DNA of 64,000 nucleotides from Mannheimia haemolytica (lineage in GTDB: Bacteria > Pseudomonadota > Gammaproteobacteria > Enterobacterales > Pasteurellaceae): positions 45,990-109,989 of the forward strand of contig NZ_SMAC01000003.1 of assembly GCF_004342115.1 (NCBI RefSeq). The letters run 5' to 3'. Each line of letters opens with the position of its first letter. Position 1 is the first letter of the stretch. A program made the position numbers and the translations under genes. Below, one piece after another: positions 22,857 to 34,005 of this stretch. The notes below the pieces were generated by a model. The model ran no database searches and was not told where the DNA came from. It saw only the letters and a program-made list of their open reading frames with translations.

Positions 22857-23142
22857 TTGCCTGCAAGCGGTCATTTTTAGTGAAAACTTTGCTAAAAATC
22901 TTGGTAAATAAAAATTTACAATTTATTTTTAATTTTATTTAAAACCATTTTTATATTCTATCTTAGTTTTTAATTCTTATTAAATCATTTTTATAAATGC
23001 TTTCTTATCATTTCATACTCTCTATTCAGCATAATATCTGTATTATTTTATGAACATCTTTTCTAGAGGAGTGTTTTTATTTGGTTTTTATAAGTAGAAT
23101 GAAACCATCTTGTTTTGATAGTAATGTGATAAGGAAAGCTAT
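22857..23142. other. AT-rich gap before the NRAMP-like gene
   Basis: The 286 bases hold one DNA uptake signal (GCAAGCGGTC at about 22863) and very AT-rich sequence that probably includes the promoter. No manganese riboswitch-like structure was recognised. A 15-codon frame at 23099-23146 overlaps the next start but has no convincing ribosome-binding site. Confidence 0.4.
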
Positions 23143-24411
23143 ATGACACAACAAATAGAACATTCAACTTGGCAAAGTAAATTTGCTGCAATGGGGCCGG
23201 GGATTTTGATGGCATCTGCGGCAGTGGGTGGTTCGCATATTATTGCCTCTACACAATCTGGTGCGATTTATGGCTGGCAGCTGGCGATTATTATTCTGTT
23301 AGCCAATTTATTTAAATATCCGTTTTTCCGCTTTGGTGTGCAATATACCTTAGCTAGCGGTAAAACTTTATTGGAAGGCTACAAAGAAAAAGGAAAGTTT
23401 TATCTTATTATTTTCTTTATCCTTAACGTTTTTGCTGCAATGATTAACACAGCTGCGGTGGCGATTGTTTCAGCAGCGATTCTAAAATTTATTTTTTCTG
23501 CTTTAGGTATTCCGTTAGATTTAAGCATTCCAATGGCAGGAACTATTGTGATTGTGGTCACTTGGGGTATTTTACTTCTAGGGCAATATAAATTCTTAGA
23601 TACATTATCTAAATGGATTATGATTGCTTTAACCATCTCTACGGTATCTGCCGTGATCATTGCTGCTTTAAAAGGTGGCGTTGAAATTGCTCCAGATTTC
23701 GTAGAGCCTTCGCCGTGGAATTTAGCAGCACTTGTGTTCATCGTTGCATTAATGGGCTGGATGCCTGCACCAATTGAAATTTCTGCCATTAACTCAATGT
23801 GGGTTATTGCGAAAAAACGTTTAAGTAAAGTGAATTATGAGGACGGTATTTTTGATTTTAATGTGGGTTATATCGGCACGGCAATTTTGGCGATTGTTTT
23901 TTTAGCATTAGGTGCGTTAGTTCAGTACGGTTCAGGTGAGAAAGTAGAACAAGCCGGTGTTGCCTATATTGCTCAATTAATCAAAATGTATGCTTTTGCG
24001 ATTGGTGACTGGTCTAAGCTTTTAATCGCATTTATTGCATTTATGTGTATGTTCGGCACAACGATCACTGTTATTGATGGATATTCACGAGCGAATGCAG
24101 AAGCGTTGCGTTTAATTAGCGGGCGTAAGCAACATTCACAAACAGAATTAAGTATTTGGATGACGGTAACTGCACTCATCGGCATTTTAATTATTAGCCA
24201 ATTTATGAGTGATGTGGCGAAAATGTTACAATTTGCAATGATTTCATCATTTGTTTCTACCCCTGTTTTTGCGTGGTTAAATTTCTCTTTAGTGCTAAAA
24301 GGTGAGCATCGTGCAAAAGGCTGGTTATTTTGGTTGGCAGTTATCGGCTTAATTTACTTAACTAGCTTTACGTTACTGTTTTTAGCTCAGCAGTTTAAAT
24401 TGATTGGTTAA
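23143..24411 (+). CDS. NRAMP-like divalent metal transporter, divergent
   Basis: Eleven or so hydrophobic spans over 422 residues place it in the NRAMP/LeuT-fold superfamily (GPGILMASAAVGG at the start of span 1). Canonical manganese/iron NRAMPs have DPGN in span 1 and MPH in span 6; here the corresponding stretches read GGSH and WMPAPIE. The metal-coordinating Asp and Asn are therefore missing, and the substrate may differ from Mn2+/Fe2+. AAGGAAAG precedes the ATG. It is monocistronic and converges on ligA across a shared terminator. NRAMP-like is firm; the ion or solute is not known. Confidence 0.75.
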   Translation: MTQQIEHSTWQSKFAAMGPGILMASAAVGGSHIIASTQSGAIYGWQLAIIILLANLFKYPFFRFGVQYTLASGKTLLEGYKEKGKFYLIIFFILNVFAAMINTAAVAIVSAAILKFIFSALGIPLDLSIPMAGTIVIVVTWGILLLGQYKFLDTLSKWIMIALTISTVSAVIIAALKGGVEIAPDFVEPSPWNLAALVFIVALMGWMPAPIEISAINSMWVIAKKRLSKVNYEDGIFDFNVGYIGTAILAIVFLALGALVQYGSGEKVEQAGVAYIAQLIKMYAFAIGDWSKLLIAFIAFMCMFGTTITVIDGYSRANAEALRLISGRKQHSQTELSIWMTVTALIGILIISQFMSDVAKMLQFAMISSFVSTPVFAWLNFSLVLKGEHRAKGWLFWLAVIGLIYLTSFTLLFLAQQFKLIG

Positions 24412-24438
24412 TGCTTTTAAGCATTCAATAGATAGAAT

Positions 24439-24467
24439 AAGGGGCAGATTTCAATCATCTGCCCCTT
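24439..24467. terminator. Bidirectional terminator between the NRAMP-like gene and ligA
   Basis: AAGGGGCAGAT / ATCTGCCCCTT 11-bp stem, 7-base loop, lying between convergent genes; T-rich on the plus side. Confidence 0.85.
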
Positions 24468-24473
24468 TGTTTG

Positions 24474-26543
<2,070 letters not shown>

Positions 26544-26553
26544 CTACAAAAAA

Positions 26554-26573
26554 GACCGCTTGTACAAGCGGTC
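26554..26573. repeat. Inverted DNA uptake signals between zipA and ligA
   Basis: GACCGCTTGTACAAGCGGTC: two head-to-head uptake signals forming a palindrome, a usual Pasteurellaceae arrangement that can also act as a transcript hairpin. Confidence 0.85.
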
Positions 26574-26595
26574 GGATTTATTAATTTTTTCGCAA

Positions 26596-27498
26596 TTAGT
26601 GCATCACACGTTGCATATAACGTTGGCGGGATTCTTCGCCAAAAGGCTGTTGATTATCGTCATATAAGAATCCCCCTAACGATGCTGCTAAGTGTTCAGC
26701 GTTACTGATTAACAACTTCATATTAGCCACATCATTGCCTTCGGTTGGAAGTTGCATAAATAGCACTAAACCAGCTGTCGCAAAGTTTGAGATATTATTT
26801 AAATCAAAGGTTCCTGGGTTCATTAAATTTGCTGCACTGAAAATAATCGGACTTAATGAATCATCAATATGTTGATGGCGGTGGAAAATTTGGTGTTCGC
26901 CAAAACGTAAGCCAACTTCTTCTAAATAATGTACTACAAAATCACCGCGGAAAGCTTCATTTTGTGGTGCGTAAAGATAGAGGGTTACAAATGGATTTTC
27001 TTCCTCTGCCGATTGGGTTTCTTGAGGTTCGATAGCTACTGCTTGAGGTGTTTCTTCCACCACTGTGTTCACCATTGGGTTTGCAAAATCCGGCGTATTG
27101 TATTGGATATGTTGCTGATTAGAAATTTTCTGATCGTAAGTGCTAACTGTTGGTTCTGCTACCGATTGTATCGGCTGAATTTGCTCAGGCTGTTGCTGAG
27201 GATTTCCGCCCGGCAAACTGATTTTGATATTTTGCAGCGAGCTTTCAACTTCCTGTTGTATCTGTTGCGGATTTTCTTCCGGCACAGACATTGCTTGATA
27301 ATCCTCATTTTGTGGCTGTAATGAGGTTGGGATGCTATTGCTCATTTTATTATTCTGTGGTGGCACAGCAATAGGTCTGGTCGAGAATGTATTTGAAAAA
27401 ATATTTGATTTTTCACGACGAGCGGACCAAAGGCTAAATCCAATTAGTACAGCAATCAGTAGCCCGGCAAGAATAAAAAAAATAATATGCAGTTCCAT
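26596..27498 (-). CDS. zipA: Cell division protein ZipA
   Basis: Inner-membrane anchor that tethers FtsZ to the septal ring. 300 residues: an N-terminal membrane span at residues 5-24 followed by a basic patch (SARREK), a long Gln/Pro-rich flexible linker (about 45-165), and the C-terminal FtsZ-binding domain from about 170 (FVTLYLYAPQNEAFRG ... NLMNPGTFD ... FMQLPTEGNDVANMKLL). The order with divergent cysZ and downstream ligA is conserved. The ribosome-binding site AAAGAGGACAC is well placed. Confidence 0.96.
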   Translation of the reverse strand: MELHIIFFILAGLLIAVLIGFSLWSARREKSNIFSNTFSTRPIAVPPQNNKMSNSIPTSLQPQNEDYQAMSVPEENPQQIQQEVESSLQNIKISLPGGNPQQQPEQIQPIQSVAEPTVSTYDQKISNQQHIQYNTPDFANPMVNTVVEETPQAVAIEPQETQSAEEENPFVTLYLYAPQNEAFRGDFVVHYLEEVGLRFGEHQIFHRHQHIDDSLSPIIFSAANLMNPGTFDLNNISNFATAGLVLFMQLPTEGNDVANMKLLISNAEHLAASLGGFLYDDNQQPFGEESRQRYMQRVMH

Positions 27499-27609
27499 TG
27501 TGTCCTCTTTATCAAATAATCAATAAAAAATGTATTTTCATATTTGCGAAAATAATGTGCGTAGCTTACCATATTTCTAATTAATTTTGATAGAAAATAA
27601 GGAATCATT

Positions 27610-28491
27610 ATGTCTTCAGTTTTTTCTGAGCCGCAAAATCAAGTCGGATTAGGCTTTCATTATTTTATATATGGCTGGCGGTTATTGTTACAACGTCAAT
27701 TTTTGCCTTTTGTGATTTTCCCAATTCTTATTAATACCGTGCTGATGGTAGGGCTGATTTGGGGATTTTTTGCCAATATCGGTGGCTTGTTGGATATGTT
27801 ACTGCCAAGCTGGCTGGAATGGCTTAGCTTTGTACTGATTCCACTGATTTTTTTGATGATATTAGTGGGATTTTATTTTGCTTTTACTACCTTGGCTAAC
27901 TTTGTTGCTGCTCCCTTTAATGCGTTATTAGCAGAAAAAGTCGAACTGCAACTTACCGGAGAGCCTTTGGGCGATATGTCATTCGGTGCAATGTTAAAAG
28001 ATGTGCCTCGAATGCTGAAACGAGAATGGCAAAAAATGATGTATAGCATTCCAAGGCTGATTGCTCTTTTTGTATTAGGCTTTTTGCCTGTGGTTGGGCA
28101 AACCGTAGCACCTGTGCTGACTTTTATCTTCGGTGCTTGGTTGATCGCCATTCAATATTGTGACTATCCGTTTGATAACCATAAAATCAGTTTTCAGCGT
28201 ATGCGAAATGCGTTGTCGCAGTCTCGCACTTTAAATTTTACCTTTGGTGCTTTAGTGAGCCTATTCACGATGATTCCATTTGTGAATTTAGTAGTTATGC
28301 CTGTGGCAGTTTGTGGCGCAACGGCATTATGGGTAAAAGAGTACCGCAATTTCTTCTTAAATAATCAAACAGGTGAATTCAGCAAAGCGGATTATACTTT
28401 TACGAAAGTAAATTCTACCTCGTTAAGCACAGAAACTCGTACGGGTGAAGTGAGTCCGAATGTGAGAAATGGCGATATTCGCAAGCAGTAA
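27610..28491 (+). CDS. cysZ: Sulfate transporter CysZ
   Basis: Inner-membrane protein for sulfate entry feeding cysteine synthesis. 293 residues; long hydrophobic helices at about 30-60, 70-100, 145-180 and 210-245 fit the CysZ fold, and the start (VGLGFHYFIYGWRLLLQ) and the segment ALLAEKVELQLTGEP are typical. The C-terminal 40 residues are polar and longer than in enteric CysZ (253). AAGGAATC precedes the ATG. Divergent from zipA. Confidence 0.93.
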   Translation: MSSVFSEPQNQVGLGFHYFIYGWRLLLQRQFLPFVIFPILINTVLMVGLIWGFFANIGGLLDMLLPSWLEWLSFVLIPLIFLMILVGFYFAFTTLANFVAAPFNALLAEKVELQLTGEPLGDMSFGAMLKDVPRMLKREWQKMMYSIPRLIALFVLGFLPVVGQTVAPVLTFIFGAWLIAIQYCDYPFDNHKISFQRMRNALSQSRTLNFTFGALVSLFTMIPFVNLVVMPVAVCGATALWVKEYRNFFLNNQTGEFSKADYTFTKVNSTSLSTETRTGEVSPNVRNGDIRKQ

Positions 28492-28520
28492 GCGGTCATT
28501 TTTAGTCAATTTTTTGCAAT

Positions 28521-28562
28521 AAAAAGCCCTCAAAAGTACATTGCTTTTGAGGGCTGTTTTTA
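28521..28562. terminator. Bidirectional terminator between cysZ and tonB
   Basis: AGCCCTCAAAAG / CTTTTGAGGGCT 12-bp stem, 7-base loop, A run before and T run after, between convergent genes. Confidence 0.92.
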
Positions 28563-29459
28563 TTCAAGGGCAAATCTTACCGGTACTGTTACCGTAGGAG
28601 GGAAGCCTGCCGGTGGCGGAGGCATACTCAAACCTTCTGCACTGCGTACCGCAGCGTTATCTAAATTACTATTTCCCGATGAATTGAGTACGGATACATT
28701 TGTAATTGAACCGGACGATGTAACGGTAAATTTAATCGTAACTGTACCGGTTTTCCGCATCATTTTTTCACGCTGAGGGTAAGAGTTATTCGCCTTACGC
28801 TGTAATGCTCGCTGTAATGCGACTTTATAAGCAGCAAGTTCACTGGCATTACCACTGCTAGCCCCAGTATTTGCTGAACCTGTAGTTGAGGTTGAATTTG
28901 GTGAACCGTTTTTTTGCCCTCCAACAACCCCCGCAACCACTTTTTCACCTTCAGCCGCATTTGGAATCGCTTTGGCGACAATACCTTGTTTTATCTCTGG
29001 CCCGCGCTCTAATGCTTTAATATGCTTGTGATGATGTTTCGGGCGCTCTTTAGGCTTATCTTTCGGTTTTTCTTCTTCCCTTTTCTCTTTGTGACGATGC
29101 TTATGTTTATGGTGGTGTCGCTCTTTACGCTTTTCTTCTTTCGGTTTTTCCTTTTTCGGATTTAGCGTAGGATCTGGAATTGCCTCCGGCTCTGGAGTTG
29201 GCTCCGGAGTAAGCTTAGGTTCAGGTGGTACTTCTGCCTTCTCCGGTTCGATTTCTTTGACCTCTTCGGTAATAGGATCCGGAGCAACGGCAACCTGAGG
29301 TTGCTCTAATAATGCTGCCACCATTTCCATAGAAAGAGAGTTTTGCTCGGCAATTTTTTCCACTTTGTGGTTATGTAACCAAGCAAAAGTGCCACCAATT
29401 AAGGCAGTGTGAATAGCCAAAGATGCCAATAAGCCGATACGAGAATGTTTTTTTTTCAT
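28560..29459 (-). CDS. tonB: Energy transducer TonB
   Basis: Carries proton-motive energy from ExbBD to outer-membrane receptors such as TbpA in this window. 299 residues: cytoplasmic KKKHSR, membrane anchor at about 10-28 (with the SLAIH histidine of TonB anchors), a Pro/Glu segment (about 60-100), then an unusual Lys/Arg/His-rich stretch at about 101-148 with HHHKHKHRHK and KHHHKH. The C-terminal TonB domain runs from about 210 (YPQREKMMRKTGTVTIKFTV) to PVRFALE. Last gene of exbB-exbD-tonB, 15 bases after exbD. The basic His-rich linker replaces the Pro-Lys repeat of enteric TonB. Confidence 0.95.
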   Translation of the reverse strand: MKKKHSRIGLLASLAIHTALIGGTFAWLHNHKVEKIAEQNSLSMEMVAALLEQPQVAVAPDPITEEVKEIEPEKAEVPPEPKLTPEPTPEPEAIPDPTLNPKKEKPKEEKRKERHHHKHKHRHKEKREEEKPKDKPKERPKHHHKHIKALERGPEIKQGIVAKAIPNAAEGEKVVAGVVGGQKNGSPNSTSTTGSANTGASSGNASELAAYKVALQRALQRKANNSYPQREKMMRKTGTVTIKFTVTSSGSITNVSVLNSSGNSNLDNAAVRSAEGLSMPPPPAGFPPTVTVPVRFALE

Positions 29460-29474
29460 ACCTGTTTACCCTAT

Positions 29475-29912
29475 TTAAGGTGCGACTGCTGGCACTTGTG
29501 CAGGGCTACCAGGTGTGCTTGAAGGTGCTGGAGCAGTTTCTTTTTTAGTAATGATTGCCACATTTTTAATTTCATTTGCAGAAAGGATATCGGTTAATTC
29601 CACAAATTTTTCGAAGGCGACTGCACCATCAACTTTGAGTGACACTTTTTGGCTTTTATCCCAAGTGGCAACTTCAGCAATTAATTGCTCTTTAGTTATT
29701 GCTTGATCATTAAAGAAAAACTCATTATTTTCGGTAATGGTTAAAAGCTTCGCTAAATCGTCTGCTTTCATTGGCTGTGTTGTACTTGCTTTCGGTACAT
29801 TTACTTGGATTTTACCCTGAGAAATGAAAGAGGCGGTAACTAACACGATAGCCAGTAATACCAACATAATATCAATAAATGGAATGATGTTGATTTCATC
29901 GAATTTTTTCAT
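29475..29912 (-). CDS. exbD: TonB system proton-channel subunit ExbD
   Basis: Inner-membrane partner of ExbB. 145 residues with one membrane span at about 10-30 that includes the essential Asp ([18 protein letters not shown]), and a periplasmic domain. The last 15 residues are Pro/Ala/Ser-rich. The middle gene of exbB-exbD-tonB, starting 36 bases after exbB. Confidence 0.95.
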   Translation of the reverse strand: MKKFDEINIIPFIDIMLVLLAIVLVTASFISQGKIQVNVPKASTTQPMKADDLAKLLTITENNEFFFNDQAITKEQLIAEVATWDKSQKVSLKVDGAVAFEKFVELTDILSANEIKNVAIITKKETAPAPSSTPGSPAQVPAVAP

Positions 29913-29948
29913 TGTTCTGCCTTATTAATTTGCAAAAAATGGACTAAA

Positions 29949-30407
29949 TCACACCGCTTGATGAGGCTTTTTTGATTGTAATGCCAACCATTTCAGTTTG
30001 TTTTCTTCCACTTTACGACCAAAACCATTGTAGAAAACCATTGCAATAATTGCCACTAAGATACCGACAGCAGTGGCTTTTAGAGCTAAAGAAAGGTTTA
30101 CCATAATAGAGGCCGCATCAATATCACCACCTGATTGACCTAAATGATAGAAAGTTAAAAGAATACCGACAACGGTTCCTAATAAGCCGATATAAGGGGC
30201 ATTAGAGCCGATAGTCGAAATGGTAGTTAAATTGTGGGTTAAATCGATGTCTAATTCTTCGAGGGTATCGTATTTTGAAATATCTACTTTGGAATAAAAC
30301 ATAATACGTTCAATAGCTTTCCAAAGGCAGATTACGCTTAATAAGCCTAGTAATCCTAATATAACAAAGTCAGTATGATGTTCTAAAAATTGAAATAATT
30401 GCTCCAT
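29949..30407 (-). CDS. exbB: TonB system proton-channel subunit ExbB
   Basis: MotA/TolQ/ExbB family. 152 residues from ATG 30407, chosen because GAGG lies 5 bases upstream and the sequence [11 protein letters not shown] is the usual start in the family; an 18-residue upstream extension has no support. Three membrane spans at about 15-33, 68-92 and 113-137; the conserved [13 protein letters not shown] and [11 protein letters not shown] segments line the channel. First gene of the operon. No convincing Fur box was found in the short upstream gap shared with divergent glpE. Confidence 0.94.
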
Positions 30408-30557
30408 AAAATCCTCAAACTGTGGTAGTTTTAAATCAGTGCATTTGAAAATAGTTTGCAATTATATCTGACAAACATCAAATTTTCAACTTGGAATAAT
30501 AGCCATTCTTTTTAGAATTTTATGGTATAGTTGCACGTTTTTTGAGGGAAAGTGATT

Positions 30558-30884
30558 ATGGAAACTACATTTAAAGAAATTAGCCCGCAACAGGCTTGGG
30601 AATTAATCGAAAACGAAGGTGCGGTGCTTGCCGATGTGCGTGATGCCCGCCGTTATGTTTACAGCCACCCACAGGATGCGTTTCATTTAACCAACCAGAG
30701 TTATGGTAAGTTTTTAGACGAGGTCGATTATGACGAACCGGTGGTTGTGATTTGCTATCACGGAGTGAGTAGCCAAAGTACAGCACAGTTTTTAATCGAA
30801 CAAGGGTTTGAGAAAGTTTATAGTGTAAAAGGTGGTTTTGAAGCGTGGGAGAGAAACGGGCTACCTATTGAAACTTCTTATTAA
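30558..30884 (+). CDS. glpE: Thiosulfate sulfurtransferase GlpE (rhodanese)
   Basis: Single-domain rhodanese, 108 residues, the same as enteric GlpE. Active-site Cys66 lies in [13 protein letters not shown]. Transfers sulfane sulfur from thiosulfate to acceptors in the cytoplasm. Start ATG 30558 with GAGGGAA 7 bases upstream; a GTG two codons earlier is less likely. It is not in a glp operon here; it precedes cnoX by 43 bases. Confidence 0.94.
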   Translation: METTFKEISPQQAWELIENEGAVLADVRDARRYVYSHPQDAFHLTNQSYGKFLDEVDYDEPVVVICYHGVSSQSTAQFLIEQGFEKVYSVKGGFEAWERNGLPIETSY

Positions 30885-30927
30885 TGCTACAATATAAAAA
30901 GTAATTTTTAGCTTAAGAAGGTTTTGT

Positions 30928-31773
30928 ATGGACTACTTTGTAAATGTAAACGAGCAGAATTTTAGTGAAGTATGGGCAGCAGCGGCACAAGTGCCGACGG
31001 TGTTTCATTTTATTTCGCCAAGGGAAGTGGCTTCATTGGAAATGGATGCCTTACTACGTCGTATTTCGGATGAAAACCCTAACCAATTTTTATTGGCGAC
31101 GGTAAATTGTGATGAGCAACAAGCATTGGCTGCTCAATTTCGCATTCAACAAATTCCAACGCTCTATTTGTTTGCCGGCGGTCAGCCGATTGATGCAATT
31201 CAAGGTGCAGTAAGTGAGCAGGAATTACGGATTCGGTTGGCAAATATTTTACCGAAAGAGGAAGAGCTGAAATTTCAACAAGCCTTGGAATTATTGCAAG
31301 ATCAGCGTTATACCGAAGCCTTGCCGCTGCTGAAATCAGCGTGGGAAATGACCGATAAGAAAAACAGCGATTTCGCTTTGCTCTATGCCGAAACTTACAT
31401 TGCAATGAAAAGCGTGGAAGAGGCTCGTGAAATCCTTAAAGCGATCCCGATTCAAGACAGAGACAGCCGTTGGCACGGTTTGCAAGCCCAAATCGAATTA
31501 TTGGAACAAGCCAGCGAATCGCCCGAATTACAACAGCTTCAAGCGGATTATGCGAACAGCAAAACCCCTGAAATTGCGATTAAATTGGCAAATCAGCTAC
31601 ACCAAGCTCATAAAAATGAAGAAGCACTCACGTTACTTTTTGATTGGTTAAAATCGGATTTAAATGTAGCGAACGGCGAGGTAAAAAGCCAATTTCTGGC
31701 AATCTTATCTGCACTGGGTACAGACCCGATTGTGCCGAAATTTAGAAGACAGCTTTATTCACTATTGTACTAA
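30928..31773 (+). CDS. cnoX: Thioredoxin-like holdase CnoX (YbbN)
   Basis: Thioredoxin fold (about residues 1-110) fused to TPR-like helices (about 115-281). 281 residues (284 in enterics). The position of the redox motif reads SPREVAS, with no cysteines, so it cannot act as a reductase; YbbN proteins serve as chaperedoxins that hand clients to GroEL and DnaK. IQQIPTLYLFAGGQ carries the cis-proline. AAGAAGG precedes the ATG. Follows glpE and ends at a terminator. Confidence 0.92.
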   Translation: MDYFVNVNEQNFSEVWAAAAQVPTVFHFISPREVASLEMDALLRRISDENPNQFLLATVNCDEQQALAAQFRIQQIPTLYLFAGGQPIDAIQGAVSEQELRIRLANILPKEEELKFQQALELLQDQRYTEALPLLKSAWEMTDKKNSDFALLYAETYIAMKSVEEAREILKAIPIQDRDSRWHGLQAQIELLEQASESPELQQLQADYANSKTPEIAIKLANQLHQAHKNEEALTLLFDWLKSDLNVANGEVKSQFLAILSALGTDPIVPKFRRQLYSLLY

Positions 31774-31783
31774 TAAAACTAAA

Positions 31784-31812
31784 ATGCCGTATTTTTCGAT
31801 ACGGCATTTTTA
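31784..31812. terminator. Bidirectional terminator between cnoX and dhaM
   Basis: ATGCCGTAT / ATACGGCAT 9-bp stem with a 6-base loop, A run before and T run after, between convergent genes. Confidence 0.92.
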
Positions 31813-32220
31813 CTAATTGGCTTGTTCCTGCTTAAGAGCAGCGGCTTCGTTCGCTTCATTTAATACCGCTTCTAAACTATCGCCGGCAGAGGCTGCAACT
31901 ACAGCAGCAAAAGCACCTTCAACTAAAGGAGCGTAGCTAATGATCACTTTTTCGGCAAGTTCCGGCTCCAGTAAATCTATGGCGGTTTGGGTACTTAAAA
32001 TTGCACTGCCTAAATCGACAAACACAATCACACCGTCTGGGCTAAATACCGATTCAATCGCTTGCATTATTTTTACCGCATCAGTGCCGATAGGATTTGA
32101 GGTATCCTCAATGCCGCCGGCAAGGGCGATTTTACAGCCCCCCTGTGCCATTTGAGCCAAAATTTCCCCCACGCCTTCCGCCAGTTTAGCACTATGTGAA
32201 ACAATCACTAAATTAACCAT
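31813..32220 (-). CDS. dhaM: PTS phosphotransfer subunit DhaM, single-domain form
   Basis: EIIA(mannose)-type domain that relays phosphate from HPr to DhaL-bound ADP. 135 residues with the phospho-accepting His in IVSHSAKLAEG. Enteric DhaM is about 470 residues with extra HPr-like and EI-like domains; here only the EIIA part exists, as in Gram-positive DhaM, so phosphate must come from the general PTS. It follows dhaL by 9 bases. Confidence 0.93.
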   Translation of the reverse strand: MVNLVIVSHSAKLAEGVGEILAQMAQGGCKIALAGGIEDTSNPIGTDAVKIMQAIESVFSPDGVIVFVDLGSAILSTQTAIDLLEPELAEKVIISYAPLVEGAFAAVVAASAGDSLEAVLNEANEAAALKQEQAN

Positions 32221-32229
32221 TTACCCCTC

Positions 32230-32856
32230 CTACTGTAATGCTTCAGCTAAGGCTTTAAAAATATAGTAGCTGGACGTTGCTCCCGGATCTTTATGCCCGA
32301 TACTGCGTTCGCCCAAGTAACTGGCACGCCCTTTTTTCGCCATTAATGGAGCGGTTTGATTTGCAAAATTTTCTGCTTTTTCGACCGCTTGTAATAAGAT
32401 TTGAGCAATTGGTTGAGTGCTATCGGCTTGAGCTAAGTCTTCGAGTAATGGCAGCCATAAATCACACATCGTTTTATCGCCAACTTGTGCGTGTCCACGT
32501 TGTACGATAGCTTCTGCTCCTTGCTGTAGAAGTGCCAGTAACTCGTTAAAGCTCAGTTGCTCTTTGCCTGTAGCACCTTGAGCCGCTTTAATAAAAAATG
32601 AACCATAGAGAGGGCCGCTCGCTCCCCCTACTTGCGATAATAATGTCATTCCAACGGTTTTAAGCAGGGTGCCGATATCTTTATCTTGCACGGTATGGGC
32701 TTTTTCAAGTGCTTTACTAAATCCACGCTGCATATTTAAACCGTGATCGCCATCGCCAATAACGGTATCCAATTCGGTTAAATAATCCCGTTTTTCAGTC
32801 ATTACCTGTTGGCAATTTTCAAGCCATTTTAAGATCTGTTGTTTTGATATTGTCAT
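32230..32856 (-). CDS. dhaL: Dihydroxyacetone kinase ADP-binding subunit DhaL
   Basis: Holds ADP/ATP as a tightly bound cofactor that is rephosphorylated by DhaM and phosphorylates dihydroxyacetone on DhaK. 208 residues. The Mg-binding aspartates lie in VIGDGDHGLNMQRG at about 32-45, and the lid sequence GRASYLGERSIGHKDPGA is present. It starts 17 bases after dhaK and lies before dhaM. Confidence 0.95.
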   Translation of the reverse strand: MTISKQQILKWLENCQQVMTEKRDYLTELDTVIGDGDHGLNMQRGFSKALEKAHTVQDKDIGTLLKTVGMTLLSQVGGASGPLYGSFFIKAAQGATGKEQLSFNELLALLQQGAEAIVQRGHAQVGDKTMCDLWLPLLEDLAQADSTQPIAQILLQAVEKAENFANQTAPLMAKKGRASYLGERSIGHKDPGATSSYYIFKALAEALQ

Positions 32857-32873
32857 AACTTATCCTTTCAATC

Positions 32874-33944
32874 TTATTCACCCCAACGCATTGCCGGTGT
32901 ATTTACCGGAGCATCCCATAGTTTGAGAATATCCTCATCCACTTTCAGTAATGTGATAGAGATACCTTGCATGTCCAGCGAGGTGCAATATGATCCAACA
33001 AGACTGCGTTCAATGCTTAAGCCGAAAGTTTGGCACTCTTTTTCTAACGCATCATAAACAGCATAAAGTTCGGATAGTGGCACTGCTCCTAAGTTATTAA
33101 CTAAAGCAATAACACGATCACCTTTTTTCAATGCCACTTTGCTTTCTTCGATTTCGTCCCATTGTTGGGTTTGTGTATTCCAATGGCGAATTTTACGTTG
33201 ATAATCGCCGTGAGCAATTAAGGTCTCAAACATTTGTTTCACGGTACTATCCAGATTTTCAAAAGGGCGACGTTCAATGCCCGGTTCTCCGTGAATACCT
33301 ACCCCAAATTCCATCTCATTTTCAGCTAAAGTAAATGATGGCTTACCGGCAGCCGGCACAGTACAAGCAGATAAGGCAATTCCGATAGAATGCCCGTTAT
33401 TGTTTAACTGATGCCCTAATTTGGCTAATTCGGATAAGTTATAGCCTTTATCCGCTGCAGCTCCTAACAGCTTTTCAATTAATACTGTATTTGCAACACC
33501 GCGGCGGCCGGCAGTATATAAACTGTCTTTGACTGCCACATCATCATCAACCAACACGGTTGCGACTTTTACACCGCTATCTGCAAGTAGCTCGGTGGCT
33601 GTTTCAAAATTCAGCACATCACCGGTATAGTTTTTAATAATTAGCAATACACCCTCGCCACGATCAACCGCTAAACCGCATTCAAACATTTGATCCGGCG
33701 TTGGAGATGTAAAGATTGCTCCGGGGCAAGCTCCGTCTAACATTCCTTTACCGATAAAACCGGCGTGCATTGGCTCGTGCCCACTCCCACCACCGGAAAT
33801 AAGGGCTACTTTAGGTTGATTACTTGGCGTTGTGCGGTAAATATAGACAGGTTCTGTGTTAAGTGTTAAATCAGAATGTGCTTTCACAAAACCAGAAAGT
33901 TGCTCATCTAAGACGGTTTCTATTGAATTAATTAATTTTTTCAT
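32874..33944 (-). CDS. dhaK: Dihydroxyacetone kinase substrate-binding subunit DhaK
   Basis: Binds dihydroxyacetone covalently through a histidine hemiaminal. 356 residues; SGGGSGHEPMHAG at about 50-62 is the substrate pocket, and the covalent His218 is in GVGIHGEPGIERR, the same number as the enteric enzyme. First gene of dhaK-dhaL-dhaM. No DhaR or DhaQ regulator lies nearby, but a CRP-like site is present upstream. Confidence 0.96.
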   Translation of the reverse strand: MKKLINSIETVLDEQLSGFVKAHSDLTLNTEPVYIYRTTPSNQPKVALISGGGSGHEPMHAGFIGKGMLDGACPGAIFTSPTPDQMFECGLAVDRGEGVLLIIKNYTGDVLNFETATELLADSGVKVATVLVDDDVAVKDSLYTAGRRGVANTVLIEKLLGAAADKGYNLSELAKLGHQLNNNGHSIGIALSACTVPAAGKPSFTLAENEMEFGVGIHGEPGIERRPFENLDSTVKQMFETLIAHGDYQRKIRHWNTQTQQWDEIEESKVALKKGDRVIALVNNLGAVPLSELYAVYDALEKECQTFGLSIERSLVGSYCTSLDMQGISITLLKVDEDILKLWDAPVNTPAMRWGE

Positions 33945-34005
33945 CTTTTTGCCCCTTTTAAATGAATTAGACTGTCACAATTTACAAGAAACACAGTCGG
34001 ATTTC

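Noticed and set aside
23099..23146. A 15-codon frame overlapping the NRAMP-like start (ATGA-type overlap)
   Set aside because: No convincing ribosome-binding site and no recognisable sequence; chance is more likely.
26929..27321. A 130-codon frame antisense to zipA
   Set aside because: It lies wholly opposite a conserved gene and its product is a low-complexity Leu/Arg/Cys-rich sequence.
30408..30461. Longer exbB start adding 18 residues
   Set aside because: The shorter start has a well-placed GAGG and matches the family N terminus.
30408..30557. A Fur box between exbB and glpE
   Set aside because: No sequence gives a convincing match to the Fur consensus, unlike the site before tbpB.
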